From NCBI GenBank assembly GCA_016292135.1, contig JAEFAZ010000005.1:176022-240021 (forward strand): DNA of 64,000 bases, in the 5' to 3' direction. The notes below the pieces were generated by a model. The model was given only the letters and a program-made list of their open reading frames with translations, ran no database searches and had not been told where the DNA came from. Made by a program: the position numbers and the translations under genes. Positions 51,732 to 61,900 of this stretch are shown here, in pieces. Each line of letters begins with the position of its first letter. The first letter of the stretch is position 1. The DNA is from Saccharofermentans sp. GTDB taxonomy: Bacteria; Bacillota; Clostridia; Saccharofermentanales; Saccharofermentanaceae.

Positions 51732-51761
51732 ATTATAATTTCTCATTCGAGAGAAATGCAA
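51732..51761 (-). promoter_or_regulatory. copA promoter with internal operator-like dyad
   Basis: Minus strand TTGCAT, 18-nt spacer, TATAAT. The spacer contains a perfect ATTTCTC-N6-GAGAAAT dyad (51738-51757), suggesting metalloregulator control. The -10 ends only six bases before ATG 51725, so the transcript may be nearly leaderless; no Shine-Dalgarno is visible. Confidence 0.6.
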
Positions 51762-51775
51762 GGTCTGTCAGAAGA

Positions 51776-53458
51776 TCAGGCTGCGGGCGGCTGAACCTTC
51801 TCATCGAAGTTGTCTGCAATGATCTGGTTCAGCTTCTTATTATGCACTCCCGCATGCTTATAAAGGACATCGAAGAAATCCATCTGATCAGCATTCCTGA
51901 AAGCATTATTCTGAACATATTCCCTGATGATGCCGAGGAAATTGTCATAGCCGACCGCGCTCTGCATCATGCTGAGGACTGCCTGTCCGTGAGTATAAAC
52001 TCCCATGACAAAAGACCATTCATCCGGGAATTCATAGAAGGATCTGTTGATCGGAACATAAGGGTTTTCTTCATCAGAACCGGAATGGTTATGCATGCCG
52101 CTGTAATCATAATTCTCTTCCACGATATAGGTGCTCCCGCCCAGTATTCCGGGATCCTTAAAGTTCTCGTAAACTCTCTCGGTATAGGAAGCAAATGATT
52201 CATCCAGCCAGGGCTGCAGACCTGAGTTGCTGCCCACGATACCCATGAACCACTGGTGTCCAACCTCATGGGATACGACACTCTCTGCCATGTTTACTGC
52301 GTAATTGTCCAACTCCGAATCAGGCAGGCCCATGGGAATTTCCTTGGATATTATCACCAGATTAGGATATTCCATGCCGCCGGCAGCTATCGGAGCCAGT
52401 ACGACTTCCAGATCCTTATAGGGGTATTCACCGAATGCGCTGCCGAATGCTTCCAGAGACTCTTTTGCCACGCGGAGACTCTCTTCAGCACACTTCTTAT
52501 AGAATTTTGCCTTATCCTCTTCTGTATAAGCGACACGGATGTGGGTATCCTTGTAGTCACCTTCGAGGATCTTGAAATCCTTGCTCGCGCAGAAGACGAA
52601 GTCTCTTACGCAGTCAGCATGGATGGTTATGGTCTTGCTGCCCGAAGATGCATTCTCGCCCGTTTCAAGACCTGTAGAAAGCACTGTCATCTTCTCAGGC
52701 ACGGTAAGCCTTACATCGTAATCCGAGATCTCTGAGAAGAAACATTCACCGGTGCTGTAGAAAGCCTCATGTGACCATCCGTCATCCGTATATTCAGCCA
52801 GGATCGGATAGAAGTTGGTGACGTTGTAAACGCCGTCCTGTACACCGTAACGGTCAGCGACCGTGGGGACTGTTGCAACGAAGTCATAAGACAATGTCAT
52901 CTTCTCTCCGGGAGCAAGCTTTGATGCCAGAGGAAGCCATACGACGGAGACATCCTCATCACGTTCCATCCGGATCTCGCTGCCTGTCCTGCCGTCTTTG
53001 ATATTCTTTATATCCGTTATCTCACCATGCGTCTTGACCGCGCTGTCGTAACCGACTTTCTTGGGGAACTTATAGAGGCTCGAATAGTCACGGAGACAGA
53101 GCTTATCCCAATCCTTGTCCGTATCATTGAAGAAACTGAACTCCACATGTCCGCCGACAGTATTCTTATCGGTGTTCAAAGTCAGATCCATGTCATAGTG
53201 GTAACGCTTGTCCTGAGGCTTGAACTCGATCTTGCAGCCCTTCTCGGGATAGACCGTTTCCTCAGTCGTTTCTTCAGTTGCCGTTGTGGTCGTCGTTGCG
53301 GAAGTCGTGGTAGCTTCCGTAGTTGTCTCACTGCCCGTCGCTTCTTCCGAGGACACGGAAACCTTGCCGTGCACACCTACATTGATCTTGCAGGCCGATA
53401 ATGACAGCAGCATGGATGCTGCCAAAACGAGCGCAATAACCCTTATCTTCTTGTTCAT
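51776..53458 (-). CDS. M1-family metallopeptidase, lipoprotein
   Basis: 560 aa. Lipobox SLSAC after the signal, a Thr-rich linker (about 30-65), then an M1 aminopeptidase-like protein: a beta N-domain (FSFFNDTDKDWDKLCL..), GGMEYPNLV matching the GxMEN motif, zinc-binding VVSHEVGHQWF with a Glu 18 or so residues later (WLDESFASYTE). Zinc ligands and catalytic Glu are intact. The C-terminal helical part is short, ending soon after the catalytic domain. Surface peptidase in peptide nutrition or envelope processing is inferred. It lies 50 bp upstream of copA. Confidence 0.9.
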   Translation of the reverse strand: MNKKIRVIALVLAASMLLSLSACKINVGVHGKVSVSSEEATGSETTTEATTTSATTTTTATEETTEETVYPEKGCKIEFKPQDKRYHYDMDLTLNTDKNTVGGHVEFSFFNDTDKDWDKLCLRDYSSLYKFPKKVGYDSAVKTHGEITDIKNIKDGRTGSEIRMERDEDVSVVWLPLASKLAPGEKMTLSYDFVATVPTVADRYGVQDGVYNVTNFYPILAEYTDDGWSHEAFYSTGECFFSEISDYDVRLTVPEKMTVLSTGLETGENASSGSKTITIHADCVRDFVFCASKDFKILEGDYKDTHIRVAYTEEDKAKFYKKCAEESLRVAKESLEAFGSAFGEYPYKDLEVVLAPIAAGGMEYPNLVIISKEIPMGLPDSELDNYAVNMAESVVSHEVGHQWFMGIVGSNSGLQPWLDESFASYTERVYENFKDPGILGGSTYIVEENYDYSGMHNHSGSDEENPYVPINRSFYEFPDEWSFVMGVYTHGQAVLSMMQSAVGYDNFLGIIREYVQNNAFRNADQMDFFDVLYKHAGVHNKKLNQIIADNFDEKVQPPAA

Positions 53459-53541
53459 GGAATTTCCCCCTTTCCAGTACTGAAACTATTCTACATCATA
53501 ATAAAACTTTGAAAAAAATCAATAATGGCAAAATATGGGCA

Positions 53542-53573
53542 TAAAAGAAGACCGCCTCTTGCGAGACGGTCTC
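53542..53573 (-). terminator. Rho-independent terminator of the LRR/Ig-like/SLH gene
   Basis: Minus strand GACCGTCTC-GCAA-GAGGCGGTC, then TTCTTTTAT. Confidence 0.88.
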
Positions 53574-53591
53574 CATGGGATTAATGATCTG

Positions 53592-55091
53592 TCAGCCGTT
53601 CCCGTTTACATACTTGTCGTACTTGTAAATGAAAGTCGTCATCTGTCTTCTCAGGCAGTGGTTGTCAGGACGGAAAGTACCGTCACCGTATCCTTCGAGG
53701 ATCTTGAGTTCGGAAGCCCAGAGAGTGGGCTTGTAGTAGTAATCGGACTCCTTTACGTCCTCGAACTTGTTTACGGTCGAGGAAGGCTCGGGACAGCCTG
53801 CAAGTCTCCAGAGGAATGTTACCGCATGACGGCGGTCGCAGATCGTCTGCGGTCTGAAGGTATCGTCCTTATATCCTTCGACGATGTGATTCTCGTTGCC
53901 CCAGAGACATGCCTTGTAGAAATAATCCGTCTTCTTGACATCACCGAACTTGCAATTCGATGTAGTGGGCTCGGGACAGCCCATCAGACGCCATATGAAC
54001 GTTACCATCTGAGCTCTCGTGCAGTTGTTGGCTGCCTTGAACTTTGTCTGGTTATCGTAACCCTTTACAACGCCTGCATCGGTAAGATAGTAAGTAGGTG
54101 TGTACCAGAATGACGATGTGTCAGTAAGGTCCTTATAGAGGATCCTGACTTCACGTGTTGCAGACTTGCTTCCGCAAGTTGCAGTGATCTTAACGAGACC
54201 TGCCTTCTTGCCGGTGATGACGCCGGATGCGTCAACTGTTGCGATTGATTTGTCGGAAGTCTTCCATGTGACAGTATTACCGTTGCTGCCTTCAACTGTC
54301 GTCCGGGCCTTTGTTCCGCATCTTACGCGGACCTGATCTGCATTGTTGGCTTCATTATCAAGATCGAAAGCGATACCGTCAACATCTGCAAGACCCGTTA
54401 CGAGCTTGAGGGATTTGCTGATGCTCAGAAGGGAATTATTGTAAGCCCATCTGATGATCGGATCGTCATTGGGACCGAACTCGAAGATGTCGCCGTCGGT
54501 ATAGCAGAGGACCAGCTTGGGGCACTTGCTGATATCAAGTGTCGTAAATGCATTTGAATAGCAGATAAGATACTGAAGGTTCTTATTAGCCGTGATGTCA
54601 AGATCTGCTATCTTGTTACCGTTGCACTCAAGATGATCGAGATCCTTGGATTTGGATACGTCAAGAGCCGTGATCTGGTTATCCGAGCACTCGAGATGGC
54701 TGAGTTTCAACATGGAAACATCGAGTTTCTTGAGCTTATTGGACCTTACGTTAAGATAAGTAATGTTCTTATTATTTGAAAGGTCGAGCTCCGTGACCTT
54801 GTTCTCCTCGCACTCCAATCTGTTAAGCTGAGTAAAGTACTCGATGCCCTTAAGGTTTGCTGCGCCTTTGTTATCGAACATGATCGAAGTTACAGAATCC
54901 ATCTCTGCCTGAGACAGTACTTTGTCTCCGTCCTTATCGATACTGTTTTCTACATATGTCCTGAATGCTTCATCAGGGAAGGTGCTGTCTGAGATCTCTA
55001 CCGTATCAGCTGAAACAGTCATGAACATACCGCCGAGACATGCTGCCGATGCGATGATCGCCGTCGCTTTTCTTAAGATAGTATTTTTCAT
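53592..55091 (-). CDS. Surface protein: EF-hand, leucine-rich repeats, Big_2-like domain, three SLH modules
   Basis: 499 aa from ATG 55091 (GGAGG five bases upstream). Signal peptide, then FPDEAFRTYVENSIDKDGDKVLSQAEMDS with an EF-hand loop, about seven LRRs (LECEENKVTELDLSNNKNIT...), a bacterial Ig-like domain (WKTSDKSIATVDASGVITGKKAGLVKITATCG) and three SLH modules (CTRAQMVTFIWRL, CDRRHAVTFLWRL, CLRRQMTTFIYKY). Same design as the 694-aa protein at 37490 but with fewer LRRs and a clear Ig-like domain. Likely cell-wall attached; ligand unknown. Confidence 0.88.
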   Translation of the reverse strand: MKNTILRKATAIIASAACLGGMFMTVSADTVEISDSTFPDEAFRTYVENSIDKDGDKVLSQAEMDSVTSIMFDNKGAANLKGIEYFTQLNRLECEENKVTELDLSNNKNITYLNVRSNKLKKLDVSMLKLSHLECSDNQITALDVSKSKDLDHLECNGNKIADLDITANKNLQYLICYSNAFTTLDISKCPKLVLCYTDGDIFEFGPNDDPIIRWAYNNSLLSISKSLKLVTGLADVDGIAFDLDNEANNADQVRVRCGTKARTTVEGSNGNTVTWKTSDKSIATVDASGVITGKKAGLVKITATCGSKSATREVRILYKDLTDTSSFWYTPTYYLTDAGVVKGYDNQTKFKAANNCTRAQMVTFIWRLMGCPEPTTSNCKFGDVKKTDYFYKACLWGNENHIVEGYKDDTFRPQTICDRRHAVTFLWRLAGCPEPSSTVNKFEDVKESDYYYKPTLWASELKILEGYGDGTFRPDNHCLRRQMTTFIYKYDKYVNGNG

Positions 55092-55209
55092 ATTTACCTC
55101 CGAATAATAAGTTTTCTGCTTCGGTACTTGCATTCTATACTATGCCCAAATTTATATGTGTGTTTTTTGGGGCAATTGACAAGAGATTTTGAAAAATTTT
55201 TACCGTTTG

Positions 55210-55235
55210 GCTACACATTGGAATTGATGTGTAGC
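55210..55235. promoter_or_regulatory. Inverted repeat with extra half-site in the gap before the LRR-SLH gene
   Basis: GCTACACAT-N8-ATGTGTAGC, perfect 9-bp arms, with a further GCTACAT at 55240-55246. It lies between two divergently oriented genes (LRR-SLH and the 66-aa gene) and could be an operator for either. The remaining gap (55092-55365) shows no other gene; TTGACA at 55179 has no good -10. Confidence 0.45.
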
Positions 55236-55365
55236 TTTTGCTACATTAGGGCATAACATTGAAAATTGTATCGAAAAAACCGTCATGGTAGAGTTTAGTC
55301 AAGATGAGGAACGGAGGCTGATCGAGAGGTTAGAAGTACCATCAAAGAAATCAGGAGGTAGCATC

Positions 55366-55566
55366 ATGGTAGAAACCCGTACGACTAAGGCAGCAGGCGC
55401 ACGCACGACGAGGATCGTTATATCATCGTTGGAAACTGATCTATATACCCCCCTGTCAGGAACCAACGGATCCTACCCCACGATCGCTGAAGCGTTGGCC
55501 CTGGTCGAGAAGAAATCCCCCTTATTCCGCAACCTCGACGACAACAGCCTTCTGATCTCCATCTGA
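55366..55566 (+). CDS. Small protein of 66 aa, unknown
   Basis: ATG 55366 follows AGGAGG by seven bases; the same frame extends to 55285 but lacks an RBS there. The sequence starts VETRTTKAAGARTTRIVIS and ends LFRNLDDNSLLISI; basic N-terminal part, no TM, no motif I recognise. Followed closely by a hairpin with C-rich loop and a terminator. Could be a short regulatory or structural protein, or a chance frame with a good RBS. Confidence 0.5.
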   Translation: MVETRTTKAAGARTTRIVISSLETDLYTPLSGTNGSYPTIAEALALVEKKSPLFRNLDDNSLLISI

Positions 55567-55620
55567 GATAAGCTGCCCATAGCTTAAGACAATTGACAAG
55601 CTGTTCGATACAATACCCCC

Positions 55621-55688
55621 TGAGTGTCACTAAGCTCCCCCCATACTTAGTGACACTAGCCCGGCCGTAGGGCCGGGCTATTTCTTTG
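55621..55688 (+). ncRNA. Candidate small RNA: C-rich-loop hairpin plus terminator
   Basis: A perfect 12-bp hairpin AGTGTCACTAAG / CTTAGTGACACT (55623-55657) displays the 11-nt loop CTCCCCCCATA, complementary to Shine-Dalgarno sequences; directly after it comes AGCCCGGCC-GTAG-GGCCGGGCT and ATTTCTTT (terminator). A possible promoter AAGACA-17-TACAAT (55586-55614) would start transcription at about 55621. It may instead be the 3' UTR of the 66-aa gene. Confidence 0.45.
55658..55688 (+). terminator. Rho-independent terminator
   Basis: AGCCCGGCC-GTAG-GGCCGGGCT, perfect 9-bp stem, then ATTTCTTT. Confidence 0.85.
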
Positions 55689-55750
55689 CAGGGATTTTTT
55701 CAAGGATCATTGTGTTATCATTAGTTCATAGGAAAAAAGGAGTAATATCT

Positions 55751-56938
55751 ATGAACATATCAATAAGGAAAGCTTTATCCATAACATTAACATCCGCCCT
55801 GATCGCTGGCTGCCTGGCATCATGTTCGAAGGACTTAGGTCCCGAGACCCTGCCTTCCACCACAGAGAGCACGGAAGCCACGACAACTACCGAAGCGACC
55901 ACCGAGACAACTACGGAGACGACTGAGACTACCCTAGTCCGCATACCGAGCTCGCCCATCAGGAATGTTCGTCCCGTTGACGTCAACGGCCAGCTTAAGG
56001 TCGACGGAGCAAATATCGTAAATAAAGACGGCAACCCTTATCAGTTAAGAGGAGTAAGTTCCTGCAATCTCAACGAATGTCCGGATCTTTTTACAGACTC
56101 CGTCATCTCGACCTTAGCCCTCGACTGGGGCTGTGACGTTATAAGGCTCTCTTTCAACGGCGATGTGAACGACGATCCCGGATACGCCAAGATGGAAGAG
56201 GAATACTTCAACAAGATCTGCACGATAACGGATTCATTGATAGACCAAGGTCTATATGTCATCATCGACTGGCAGATCAAAGAGAACGGCGATCCCATGC
56301 AGTACAAGGACATCGCGGTCGATTTCTTCTCAAGGATCTCTGCTATCTACGGTGATAAAGAGAACATCATCTATGAGATCTGCAGCAATCCCAACGGAAC
56401 TGTATCCGGCAGCGAAGACCCCGTCGACTGGGCAAGGATCAAGAAATATGCAAAGGCAGTAACGAATGCGATCCGAAAGAACGATCCCGACAACATCATC
56501 ATCTGCGGCACACCGGAATACAGTACGAAGATCGCTGACGTGACAGATTCTCCCCTTAAGGGCGACAACATATGCTATGCATACCACTTCAGCTGCCCTC
56601 AGGAAGAGAACGCTCAGGAACAGATAGAGAAAGTATTGGACAAGAAGATCTGCATCTTCGTATCCGAATGGTATCCTGCAGCAGGCGCAGAAGACAGCAA
56701 TATCCGTCTTGACGATGCCAAAGCCTGGCTCGATTACCTTGACAGCAAGAACATAAGCTGGGTAAGCTGGCCCATAGGTACAAACGGAGCTGTCCCCTTC
56801 GAACTCCTCAATCCTGTCGAAGGAGACTTCACTGATGAAGACAGGAGCAGGGGCCACTGGGCAGACGTTGACATATCAAACTGCGGCCTGTTCGTAAGAG
56901 ACAGGCTCAAGTCCTATATCCTTACAGCGGAAGAATAA
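55751..56938 (+). CDS. GH5-like lipoprotein lacking the acid/base glutamate
   Basis: 395 aa from ATG 55751 (AAGGAG eight bases upstream). Lipoprotein signal (cysteines 21 and 25 are candidate lipobox residues), a Thr/Glu linker (about 34-62), then a GH5 cellulase-like barrel: LRGVSSCNLNE, DVIRLSFN, YVIIDWQIKENGDP, NIIYEICSNPNG, CYAYHFSC, IFVSEWYPAAG, SWVSWPIG. The active-site Asn-Glu-Pro is Ser212-Asn213-Pro214, so the acid/base Glu is missing; the nucleophile Glu306 and His279 remain, while DWH is DWQ. Probably a glycan-binding or altered enzyme. It ends 2 bp from the convergent phosphate transporter gene. Confidence 0.85.
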   Translation: MNISIRKALSITLTSALIAGCLASCSKDLGPETLPSTTESTEATTTTEATTETTTETTETTLVRIPSSPIRNVRPVDVNGQLKVDGANIVNKDGNPYQLRGVSSCNLNECPDLFTDSVISTLALDWGCDVIRLSFNGDVNDDPGYAKMEEEYFNKICTITDSLIDQGLYVIIDWQIKENGDPMQYKDIAVDFFSRISAIYGDKENIIYEICSNPNGTVSGSEDPVDWARIKKYAKAVTNAIRKNDPDNIIICGTPEYSTKIADVTDSPLKGDNICYAYHFSCPQEENAQEQIEKVLDKKICIFVSEWYPAAGAEDSNIRLDDAKAWLDYLDSKNISWVSWPIGTNGAVPFELLNPVEGDFTDEDRSRGHWADVDISNCGLFVRDRLKSYILTAEE

Positions 56939-56940
56939 GA

Positions 56941-58842
56941 TCAGTCTTTTTTCATCGAGCTGAGATTCTCAAGCGAGATCTGTCCCTTAACGGACGGCTC
57001 GCTTGTTTTATCTGCTGATGAAGACGTTGCATCGTAGATATCGGCTCCCACAAGGAGCTGTCCCAGATAAAGATCGTAAGCCTTCTCGAATGTCGCATTG
57101 AACTCGGCGTTGCCGCTCTTCTGCAGACCTTCGTAGTATAAGTGCTCATGGTCGGTAAGCTCGGGACGGAACCTGATGATCGTGGCAACACCGATGTTGG
57201 AGCAGACGGAACAGATCCTCTTGCATTCCATCATGACATTGGAGAAAGCCGCATCAGCCATATAGCTGCACTCACCTGCACTCATCCTGGCAAAGTGATT
57301 GTTCCTCATCTGGGCGATCAGTTCGTTCGCAACACGGACCAGAGGTTCGATCTCCGTTGCGGATCCCTGGTCATTGCGCGAGAATGCCATATCGGACTTA
57401 TCAATTATCTGATAGATCAATGTCTGGAGTATCATCATCTCATGCCTTGCAGCCGCAGAGAACTTGGTGGAATTGTTCCTCATGTTCTCACCTATGTCGG
57501 CCATGTTGACCGCGCAGTCACCGAGACGCTCAAACTCAGAAGACAGCTTATAGTACTGGTTAAGGATACTGACATGCTCTTCGCTCTGAAGATGGGGCTG
57601 CAGTTCTACCATATAACGGCTGACGCGGTCGGTCATGCCGTCAATGGAGTCTTCCTCCTCAAGGATCTCTGCCTTAATACCATCCTCATATTCCTGTATA
57701 AGCTTGAAGGACTTTTCGATATTGATCTTAGACAGTTCGAACATCTTCGCAAGAAGAGTGTTGATACTGCGCAGGGACAGAGCAGGTGTCGAGAAGAATA
57801 CGGGGTTAAGTCCGTCCAGGATGTCCTGATACTTGGAAGGCTTGACCTTGTCGTCGCGTACAATGATCTTTCCCATCTTCTCGAAAATGAACATCAAGGG
57901 GAACAGCAGAACTGCGCCCGCGAGATTGAATATGGTGTTCGTGTTTGCGATGAGACCTGATGTGGCAACCTTATCCCAGAGACCGTCAAGAAGACCCATG
58001 CTGTGGACGATGTTTACCACTACGAGAGCGAGAACTGACTTGCCCAGGTTAAAGAGTATATTGACTATACCGACTCTCTTGGCATCCGCCTTGGAACCGA
58101 TGGAACATACGATAGCAGTCGTTACGCAGTCACCGAGATATATACCGACGATGATCGCGTAGATCGAGTGGAAGGACAAAAGTCCCGTAGCAGAAAATGC
58201 CTGCAGGATACCTACGGCAGCCGATGAACTCTGGAGCACGAATGCGATGCCGGCGCCTACGGCGTAGCCCAGGAAAGGGCTGTCTCCGATAATGGTAAAG
58301 AGAGTCGTTGTTATGTCGGATTCCTTGAGGACATTAACGGCTGCCGTCATGGACAGGAGTCCCGAAAAGAGTATTCCGAAGCCGATCGCTATATTACCGA
58401 TGGATCTTACGTGATTCTTGGACGATGCCATCAGCAGCGTTATGCCGATAATGAGCGCGATGGGCGCGAGTGTTGAAGGCTGGAATATCTTGAGCCACTC
58501 GGAAACGCCCGAATTGTTATCCAAGTCCAAAAGTCTTATGATCTGGCCGGTGACAGTGGTACCGACATTGGCACCCACGATAACGCCCAGGGACTGACGC
58601 AGGGTCATGATTCCTGCTGCAACCAGACCTGACGTGATAACGATGGTCGCAGTTGAAGACTGGATCAGCGCCGTAATGAGAAGTCCGAACAAAAAAGCAA
58701 CAACGGGATTTCCGGTCGCCTTCTCCATAGCGGTCTTCAGGGCACCGGACGAATTTTCCTTAAGGGCATCGCCCATGAGGCGCATGCCATAAAGGAACAT
58801 GGCAAGACCGCCGAAAAGCGATATTACGTCAAAAACACTCAT
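56941..58842 (-). CDS. Na+/phosphate cotransporter family protein with PhoU domain
   Basis: 633 aa from ATG 58842 (GGAG six bases upstream; ATG 58854 also in frame). Nine or so TM helices with two QSS-containing repeats, FGLLITALIQSSTATIVIT and AGIAFVLQSSSAAVGIL, the signature of NptA/PNaS cotransporters, followed by a cytoplasmic PhoU-like helical domain (about 400-600: YYKLSSEFERLGDCAVNMADIG). Length and layout match the bacterial Na/Pi type. No terminator separates it from the convergent GH5-like gene. Confidence 0.93.
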   Translation of the reverse strand: MSVFDVISLFGGLAMFLYGMRLMGDALKENSSGALKTAMEKATGNPVVAFLFGLLITALIQSSTATIVITSGLVAAGIMTLRQSLGVIVGANVGTTVTGQIIRLLDLDNNSGVSEWLKIFQPSTLAPIALIIGITLLMASSKNHVRSIGNIAIGFGILFSGLLSMTAAVNVLKESDITTTLFTIIGDSPFLGYAVGAGIAFVLQSSSAAVGILQAFSATGLLSFHSIYAIIVGIYLGDCVTTAIVCSIGSKADAKRVGIVNILFNLGKSVLALVVVNIVHSMGLLDGLWDKVATSGLIANTNTIFNLAGAVLLFPLMFIFEKMGKIIVRDDKVKPSKYQDILDGLNPVFFSTPALSLRSINTLLAKMFELSKINIEKSFKLIQEYEDGIKAEILEEEDSIDGMTDRVSRYMVELQPHLQSEEHVSILNQYYKLSSEFERLGDCAVNMADIGENMRNNSTKFSAAARHEMMILQTLIYQIIDKSDMAFSRNDQGSATEIEPLVRVANELIAQMRNNHFARMSAGECSYMADAAFSNVMMECKRICSVCSNIGVATIIRFRPELTDHEHLYYEGLQKSGNAEFNATFEKAYDLYLGQLLVGADIYDATSSSADKTSEPSVKGQISLENLSSMKKD

Positions 58843-58913
58843 AAAATACTCCATCCTTTAGTCATCGCCACGATAATATCACATTTACCTTTCAGATTCT
58901 ATAATAAAAGACT

Positions 58914-58946
58914 CCAAAAAAAGCGCAGCCGCCCGAAGGCGGCTGC
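58914..58946 (-). terminator. Rho-independent terminator of the beta-helix/SLH gene
   Basis: Minus strand GCAGCCGCC-TTCG-GGCGGCTGC then GCTTTTTTT; perfect 9-bp stem with UUCG tetraloop. Confidence 0.95.
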
Positions 58947-58972
58947 ATATACGAGGATAGGTACTGAGGGTA

Positions 58973-61900
58973 TTATCCTTTTTTACCGATGAACTTATCG
59001 AACTTGTACAGGAAGGTGACCATCTGTCTTCTGAGGCAGTCGCCGTCAGGACGGAATGTACCATCGTTGTAACCTTCGAGGATCTTCATCTCGGATGCCC
59101 AAAGTGTTGCATTGTAGTAGTAGTCAGTATCGTTAAGATCACTGAACGTCTTACCGTTTGCCTTAGGCGCGGGCTTACCTGCAAGTCTCCAGAGGAATGT
59201 AACCGCATGACGTCTTGCACAGACGATATGAGGACGGAAGGTCTTGTCTTCGTAACCTTCTACGATGTGATTCTCAGCGCCCCAGATACATGCCTTGAAG
59301 AAGTAATCCGTGGACTTAACATCTTTGAACTTGCACTTTGTTCCCTTAGGAGCCGGTGAACCGGAAAGTCTCCAGAGGAATGTGATCATCTGAGCTCTTG
59401 TACATGTATTAGCAGGCTTGAACAGTGTCTGATTCTCATAACCCTTTACAACGCCCTTATCAACCATTGTGTATGCAGGTGTGTACCAGAAGTCGTTGGG
59501 GTTAGTAAGATCCTTGAAGAGGACCTGTACATGACAGATAGCCTTCTTGCCTACTGCTGTAGCTGTAACTGTTACGGAACCGGCCTTCTTAGCTGTGATC
59601 TTACCGTTCTCGTCAACAGTTGCGATCTTGGTGTCGGAAGACTTCCATGTGATCTTGGCCTTTGAACCGATGAGGGAAGCCTTGACCGTGTGTGTCTGTC
59701 CGCAAGGGATTACGATGCTCATGCTGTCGATCTTCAGCTTGATGGAAGGATCGTCTGCAGGAGATGTAGGTGTAGGTGTCAGCTTAGCGATCTCGACCTT
59801 CTTTGTCTGAACCTCGAATGCGGGATTCTCGAACTTGTCGGATGTGTATGTCAGAACACCGTTAGCATCTACTGATGCGGGAGTTGTGATCTCGGAAGTT
59901 GTCTTAACAGTTTCTTCCTCGATATGAGCAGGATTATTGTTGCAGATGCGCTTAGCTGTTACTGTGCTGTTGTCTTCTGCCCATGTGTACTCAACCTTAC
60001 CCCAGTCATGGCCCAGAGCAGGGATCTCTTCCTGAGCTACCAGAACAGCGCCGCAGCGGGCACAGACCTTACCTTCTGTAAGTCCTGTCTCTGTACATGT
60101 AGGTTCCTTACCGGGAACGATCTGCTCATCGTGACCCAGTGCAGGGATTACCCATGAGTTCTCATCGATCGGCTTTGTGCACGCTGCATCGCCGAAGTAT
60201 GTGTCGCAATCTGCGCAATACCAGTATGCGGAATTGCCGGGTTCTGTACATGTAGGCTCATTTGCCTCATATGCTGTTACGTTCTTGTGACCTGTTGCAG
60301 GGATAGCAACTGTCTTCACTTCACCGCAAACTGTACATGTATAGGTCATTTCACCAGGCTCTTCACATGTTGCAGCCTTTGTAACTACGCCATTATCCCA
60401 TGCATGATCTGCATATTCAACATGCTCGGAGTTACGTGCACAGACTCTCTTGTGCTGGTTTTCATCATACTTTTCCCATTCGCCCCAGTCATGGTCCAGA
60501 GCAGGAATCTCTTCCTGAGCTACCAGGACAGCACCGCAGCGCTTACAAACCTTACCTTCTGTAAGTCCTTTCTCTGTACATGTTGCAGCCTTGCCGGGAA
60601 CGATCTGCTCATCGTGACCCAGTGCAGGGATTTCCTTCTGCTCTTCCAGGATCTTGCCGCAATCAGCGCACTTCTTACCGTCTGTAAGACCTGCCTCTGT
60701 ACATGTTGCTGCCTTGCCGGGAATTGTCTCTACTTTATGATGTCCGCAGAAGATGCAGAAATCCTTGAAGATAGTGTATGTTTCTTCGCCGACTGTAACG
60801 GAATACTTTGCTGTGTACTCGCCGATCTTAACAGGAGCAGCCTCAAGAGCTGTCTCGGAACCTCTTACGAAGTACTTGATATCCTTCTTAAGAGCATCTG
60901 TCTTTGTAAGCTTATAATATTCGTTTGCACCGTCAAAAGATGCTGCATAAGCATTGCCGTCATATTCCTTGTCATCAGCAACCAGTTTCAGGACTGCCTC
61001 GCAGTTGCAGTCGATATACTTGTTGCGTCCGACAGTGATCTTGCCTGTACATGTTACTGTAAGGACATTATCATGTGCCTCATACACAAGCGTATGTGCG
61101 TGGTATACAAAATGGATCTCGCAATCATCTTCAAGGATCATGATACGGTCTTCCTGATCGATGGAGAATACGGGGCTGAAATCAGCTGAACCGTAAGCAG
61201 CCTTGTATCCTGATGTAGCCTTGATATCATAATCTATTGTATTCCAATAAAGGCTGATACGCAGACCGATCTTGGAACCTTCGACCAACTTTTCAGTAAT
61301 GTTTACAAAGTGATTGCTTTCCTTACCGATATAAAGGTTGTCATCTCTAAATACTTTTTCACCCTGAACATATGCGATGTCATAGTTTCCGGTAACAGTG
61401 ATTACATTCTTTGCACCGAGATTTAACTGACATCCGCGGTGTCCGAAATAGATACCGGCACCACGGTCTGTTGACTGGTTGTTATCGTTTGCAGCAACAT
61501 TCTTTACGATCTTTCCTCCGTTGAGGTTGAATGTCGTGTTGCCGTCAGCCATAAATACGCCGCCGCCGAGATTGCTGCAGGTATTCTCGCTGATCTCACC
61601 GTTGTTCATGGTGAAGACGCCGTTTGCAGCTACATAGACACCGGCACCATTTTCTGCCGTGTTGCCTGTGATAATACCAGATTCCATAGTGAAATCACCA
61701 TAAGCACCAACAGAAATAGCGCTTGCTCCTTTGGAACCAGTGATCTTACCGCCACCCTGGCTGTCTTTAAGAGTAAAGCTACCCCTGGTAACTTTAGGCG
61801 GTCTAACAGTAGAAGTACCGGAAACTCTAAAGAAGCTCTGTGCTGTAGCACGGGGGCCCAGTTCGCCAGCACGCTTGATCGTATAACCTGCAAGATCAAG

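Noticed and set aside
51738..51757. Terminator of the M1 peptidase gene
   Set aside because: The dyad is AT-rich with no following U tract, and sits exactly between good -35 and -10 boxes.
55092..55365. A promoter from TTGACA at 55179 towards the 66-aa gene
   Set aside because: No acceptable -10 box lies 16-18 bases downstream.
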